Below are positions 4,492 to 6,415 of a stretch of 6,415 bases of DNA, in pieces. The translations under genes and the position numbers were made by a program. Position 1 is the stretch's first letter. Every line of letters starts with the position of its first letter. This stretch comes from DATKMS01 sp041497995 (GTDB lineage: Bacteria > Desulfobacterota > Binatia > HRBIN30): NCBI GenBank assembly GCA_041497995.1, contig JBGQHM010000392.1, forward strand, positions 1 through 6,415, in the 5' to 3' direction. The notes beneath the pieces are model-generated. The model had not been told where the DNA came from, did not search any database, and was given only the letters and a program-made list of their open reading frames with translations.

Positions 4492-5619
4492 GCAGCTGCA
4501 CGGCGTCGCCCCGATTGCGCTGCACCCGGGCGTGCAGGGGCTCCTGAACTCCAGCGGCACGCACGGCAGCCCGCCACCCGGACACGGAGACGCCAAGATC
4601 GTCTGCAGCTCGGCGAGGGTGGGGATGCGCCAGTCGTTGTGGTCGGCGATGCCTTCCACATCGAAGGCCAGCCAAGACCAGATCGAAGTGTCAAGGTCGC
4701 AGACCCCCTGGCCTGGCCCGCATTGGGCACAACCCACTGCCCCGCCTGTCTGGGCGTTGCACAGCGCCTCAGCCTGCGCGTCCTCCTGGCAGAGGGTTCC
4801 ACTGATGGTGCAGGTGCCGGCCCACTGGTAGGTATTCGATACGTCCCGGGCGCCGCCAGACCCGTCCTTCTTCTCCCACATGAGCTTGGTGCTGCAGTCG
4901 GTGATCGTCCCGTTGCCGTTGTCGACGAACCCGCTGGTGCACGGCTTGGGCGTCGGTGTGGGGCCGAACGTGGGCGTCGGCGTCGGCGGTCCCGCCACGA
5001 TGCCGCTGACGAAGACGTCGACCAGGCTCTCGATGGCCGCCGCGTCGCCCGTGGCGGCGCAGGCGCCGGGCTTCTCCGCATTCGTGAACGCGGTGTCGAA
5101 CTTGTCCTCCGCCGTTGAGAAGCAGAGGTTCAATAGCTGGGCGCTGGGTAACGACAGGTTCTTGATCTGACACGTGAGCTTCGCCGTGGCCTTCTTGCTC
5201 GCCGCCTTCGCCTTGGCGATGGCGCACTTCTGCGCCGGCGTCGTCGTGGCCCGGGCTTGCAGCGCTTGCCCTGGGTTCAGCGCCTGCACCAGCGCGCTCA
5301 CGAACGTGTCGACCTGCCCTTCCACGCTGGCGGCATCCCCGATGACCTGGCAGGCGCCGGGCTTCTCCGCCTTGACGAAGGCCTTGTCGAATTTGTCCTC
5401 GGCCTTCTGCAAGCAGGCCGGGTCGGCGGCCGCCGCGAGCTTCACCTTGGTGTGGCAGGTGATCTTGCCGGCCGCCTTCTTCCCCGCCGCCTTCTGCTTG
5501 GCGACCGTACACTTCTGCGCTGGCGTGAGCGCGGCGTGCGCGGCATGCGGGATCACGAAAGCCCTGACTCCTACAAGCAAGGCGACCGTCACGAGAGCGT
5601 GGTTCGCGGTGCGCTTCAT
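4345..5619 (-). CDS. Secreted DGR target protein: two four-cysteine repeats, Pro/Thr linker, DUF1566 (C-type-lectin-like) variable domain
   Basis: The protein is 424 residues from ATG 5619 with an excellent AGGAGG 8 nt upstream. Residues 1-29 are a signal peptide (MKRTAN, hydrophobic core, cleavage after AHA). Two tandem repeats follow (about 32-110 and 127-206), each opening TPAQKC and containing EDKFDxAFxxAEKPGAC. Each has four cysteines at matching spacing (C37, C55, C69, C90; C132, C150, C166, C187). A PTPTP linker (211-226) leads to a DUF1566/Lcl-type domain with NGTITDCSTKLMWEKKD and HNDWRIPTLAELQTIL, many extra cysteines, and YWSATT...YVRAVRGGS at the end. DUF1566 domains are known DGR targets with a C-type-lectin fold, in which the variable residues form a ligand-binding face. 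The ligand is unknown. I infer an exported or surface-displayed binder diversified by the neighbouring cassette. Confidence 0.93.
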   Translation of the reverse strand: MKRTANHALVTVALLVGVRAFVIPHAAHAALTPAQKCTVAKQKAAGKKAAGKITCHTKVKLAAAADPACLQKAEDKFDKAFVKAEKPGACQVIGDAASVEGQVDTFVSALVQALNPGQALQARATTTPAQKCAIAKAKAASKKATAKLTCQIKNLSLPSAQLLNLCFSTAEDKFDTAFTNAEKPGACAATGDAAAIESLVDVFVSGIVAGPPTPTPTFGPTPTPKPCTSGFVDNGNGTITDCSTKLMWEKKDGSGGARDVSNTYQWAGTCTISGTLCQEDAQAEALCNAQTGGAVGCAQCGPGQGVCDLDTSIWSWLAFDVEGIADHNDWRIPTLAELQTILASPCPGGGLPCVPLEFRSPCTPGCSAIGATPCSCTVPGLYWSATTNLAGNPSFAWVVAFGSGGAGTDNKTLGDYVRAVRGGS

Positions 5620-6008
5620 CCGACTACCCTCCTGGGCGTGTGGCTACGCCCGCTATGGTAGAGGCCTCGGCCGCAGACGTGTCCGACGTGCCGGTTGCTA
5701 ACAAGCGACGCGCGACATCGCTCGGCGCGGACGTCAGCTGGCCAGAATGGAGTGAGTGAGTGAGTGGAAGAATCGGGGCAGCCGGAGCTGGCTGGGGGGG
5801 CATAGTGGAGCTCCCTGTCAGTGCGCGTGGTGCGTCCGCGACTCGCGTCGTCGTCTGTCACCGAATCTCCTGTGGCTGTGCGTCATCTTGAGCGCCAGCC
5901 TTTCTCCTGCTTGTGAGCGTCTTGACTCCTACAGTACTTGCCGGGTGTTTTTCAATACGTAGAGTTACGGACATCCGGACTACGGCACCGTCGTTCACGG
6001 CGGGCGTC
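5620..6008. other. Gene-free region upstream of the DGR target gene
   Basis: Several open frames cross this stretch but none reads like a real protein and none has a good ribosome-binding site. Any promoter for the target gene should lie here on the minus strand, but I could not find a convincing -35/-10 or -24/-12 pair. The only clear structure is the tetranucleotide repeat at 5751-5766. Confidence 0.6.
5751..5766. repeat. AGTG tetranucleotide microsatellite
   Basis: AGTG is repeated four times in tandem at 5751-5766, about 130-150 nt upstream of the target gene start. Short tandem repeats upstream of surface-protein genes can slip and alter expression, but four copies is few and this is only a possibility. 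Confidence 0.6.
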
Positions 6009-6097
6009 GGGCGACCAATGAACCCTGCAGGCTGGAAGCCTGCGCTCCTGGGAGCGCGGCCATCCTGGCCGCCGGAAGCAGCAGGGTTCGTTGGCCC
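6009..6097. repeat. Cloverleaf-like cluster of nested hairpins
   Basis: CCAATGAACCCTGC (6015-6028) pairs with GCAGGGTTCGTTGG (6081-6094) with one mismatch, forming an outer stem. Inside are three consecutive hairpins: GCAGGCT/AGCCTGC (6027-6033/6037-6043), GCGCTCC/GGAGCGC (6042-6048/6051-6057) and GCGGCCA/TGGCCGC (6056-6062/6066-6072). The layout resembles a dispersed palindromic repeat found in many environmental genomes (recollection). It lacks tRNA features such as a GGTTCGAATCC-type T arm and an anticodon loop of the right size, so I do not call it a tRNA. Confidence 0.6.
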
Positions 6098-6110
6098 GCT
6101 GAGAACGGGC

Positions 6111-6339
6111 TAGTGCTCGGACCCGCACATTCTGTCGGTGCAATGCGGCTGCACGCACTCCTCCGGCACTGCGAAAAATCCCCCGCTCACTGCGTTCGCT
6201 GCCCCCTTTTTCAAAGGGGGCAATTCATCACCCACTTTGACAAAGGGGGTCGCCGCGCAGCGGCGGGGGGATTTGCAGACGTTTCGTGGCAGTCGAGGCG
6301 CATCGATTCTACCGACGCTATTCGCGGGTCGAAGCACTA
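6111..6339. mobile_element. 229-bp MITE-like inverted-repeat element
   Basis: Terminal inverted repeats begin TAGTGCT at 6111 and, read on the other strand, at 6339. They match at about 25 of 34 positions. Further inward, AAATCCCCC (6176-6184) pairs with GGGGGATTT (6266-6274). The core has two adjacent palindromes, CCCCCTTT...AAAGGGGG (6202-6220) and CCCACTTTGACAAAGGGGG (6231-6249). The element has no coding potential of its own and could fold into one long hairpin. No clear target-site duplication is visible. It may be a non-autonomous transposable element or a composite of dispersed REP-like repeats. Its right terminus overlaps the stop codon of the adjoining regulator gene. Confidence 0.6.
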
Positions 6340-6415
6340 CGCCGTGTAGTCCTTCCGCTGGATGCCGTACTTGTGCAGCTTCTGGTAGAAATTCTGGCGG
6401 CGCAGGCCGGCTTCG
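6337..6415 (-). CDS. C-terminus of a sigma-54-dependent NtrC/Fis-type response regulator (partial)
   Basis: The last 25 codons read EAGLRRQNFYQKLHKYGIQR then KDYTA and stop (TAG at 6337-6339). RRQNFYQKLHKYGI is characteristic of the second helix of the Fis-type helix-turn-helix that ends NtrC-family activators, where it binds enhancer-like DNA sites. The AAA+ and receiver domains would lie beyond the right edge. The stop codon is the first TAG of the MITE-like terminal repeat, so the native C-terminus may have been altered slightly by the insertion. Confidence 0.8.
   Translation of the reverse strand, partial: EAGLRRQNFYQKLHKYGIQRKDYTA

Noticed and set aside
4308..5081. Long minus-strand open frame (257 residues) inside the target gene
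   Set aside because: Arg/Ser/Pro/Ala-rich out-of-frame shadow in GC-rich DNA; the real frame has a signal peptide, domain motifs and a strong ribosome-binding site.
6009..6097. tRNA gene, because of the cloverleaf outline
   Set aside because: Inner hairpin loops of 2-3 nt leave no anticodon loop, and the conserved D- and T-loop bases are absent.
6110..6349. Two opposed open frames with similar starts across the right-hand repeat
   Set aside because: Their similarity comes from the inverted terminal repeats of the element; neither has a ribosome-binding site or domain-like sequence.

Overview
The window is GC-rich and densely coded, with a Gram-negative gene set: lipid A-type 4-amino-arabinose enzymes, a secreted cysteine-rich protein with a Pro/Thr linker, and an NtrC-type regulator. 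It looks like an environmental proteobacterium-like or Desulfobacterota/Binatota-like genome. The lineage is a guess from protein style, not a measured placement.

Layout. Positions 1-1719 (minus strand) carry an arnC-like glycosyltransferase followed 4 nt later by an arnA-like formyltransferase that runs off the left edge. Positions 1720-2221 hold no gene but contain an imperfect inverted-repeat element (1834-2078). A plus-strand AbiEii-like nucleotidyltransferase lies at 2222-2851.

The centre of interest is a minus-strand diversity-generating retroelement (DGR) spanning about 2848-5619. In transcription order it has: a secreted target protein with a DUF1566/C-type-lectin-like C-terminus that ends in a variable repeat (VR, 4342-4491); a 10-bp stem hairpin (4279-4304); an avd accessory gene (3841-4260); the template repeat (TR, 3510-3656); a structured spacer; and a reverse transcriptase gene. 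This is the target-avd-TR-RT order of the Bordetella phage DGR. Aligning TR with VR by eye gives 25 substitutions at TR adenines. Outside them I see only one terminal G/C difference and one 3-nt indel, with a neighbouring C/T mismatch explained by the same indel. That is the fingerprint of adenine-specific mutagenic homing.

The RT is broken. It keeps only the N-terminal part through the conserved DSYA...GKGT block, loses the catalytic aspartates, and runs into what reads in another frame as the end of a MutS domain I-like accessory protein. The cassette therefore appears to have diversified the target recently and then lost its own RT by internal deletion, unless an RT elsewhere acts in trans.

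Positions 5620-6336 hold no gene. They contain a short tetranucleotide repeat, a cloverleaf-like palindrome cluster (6009-6097) and a 229-bp MITE-like inverted-repeat element (6111-6339). One end of that element supplies the stop codon of a sigma-54-type regulator fragment at the right edge (6337-6415).
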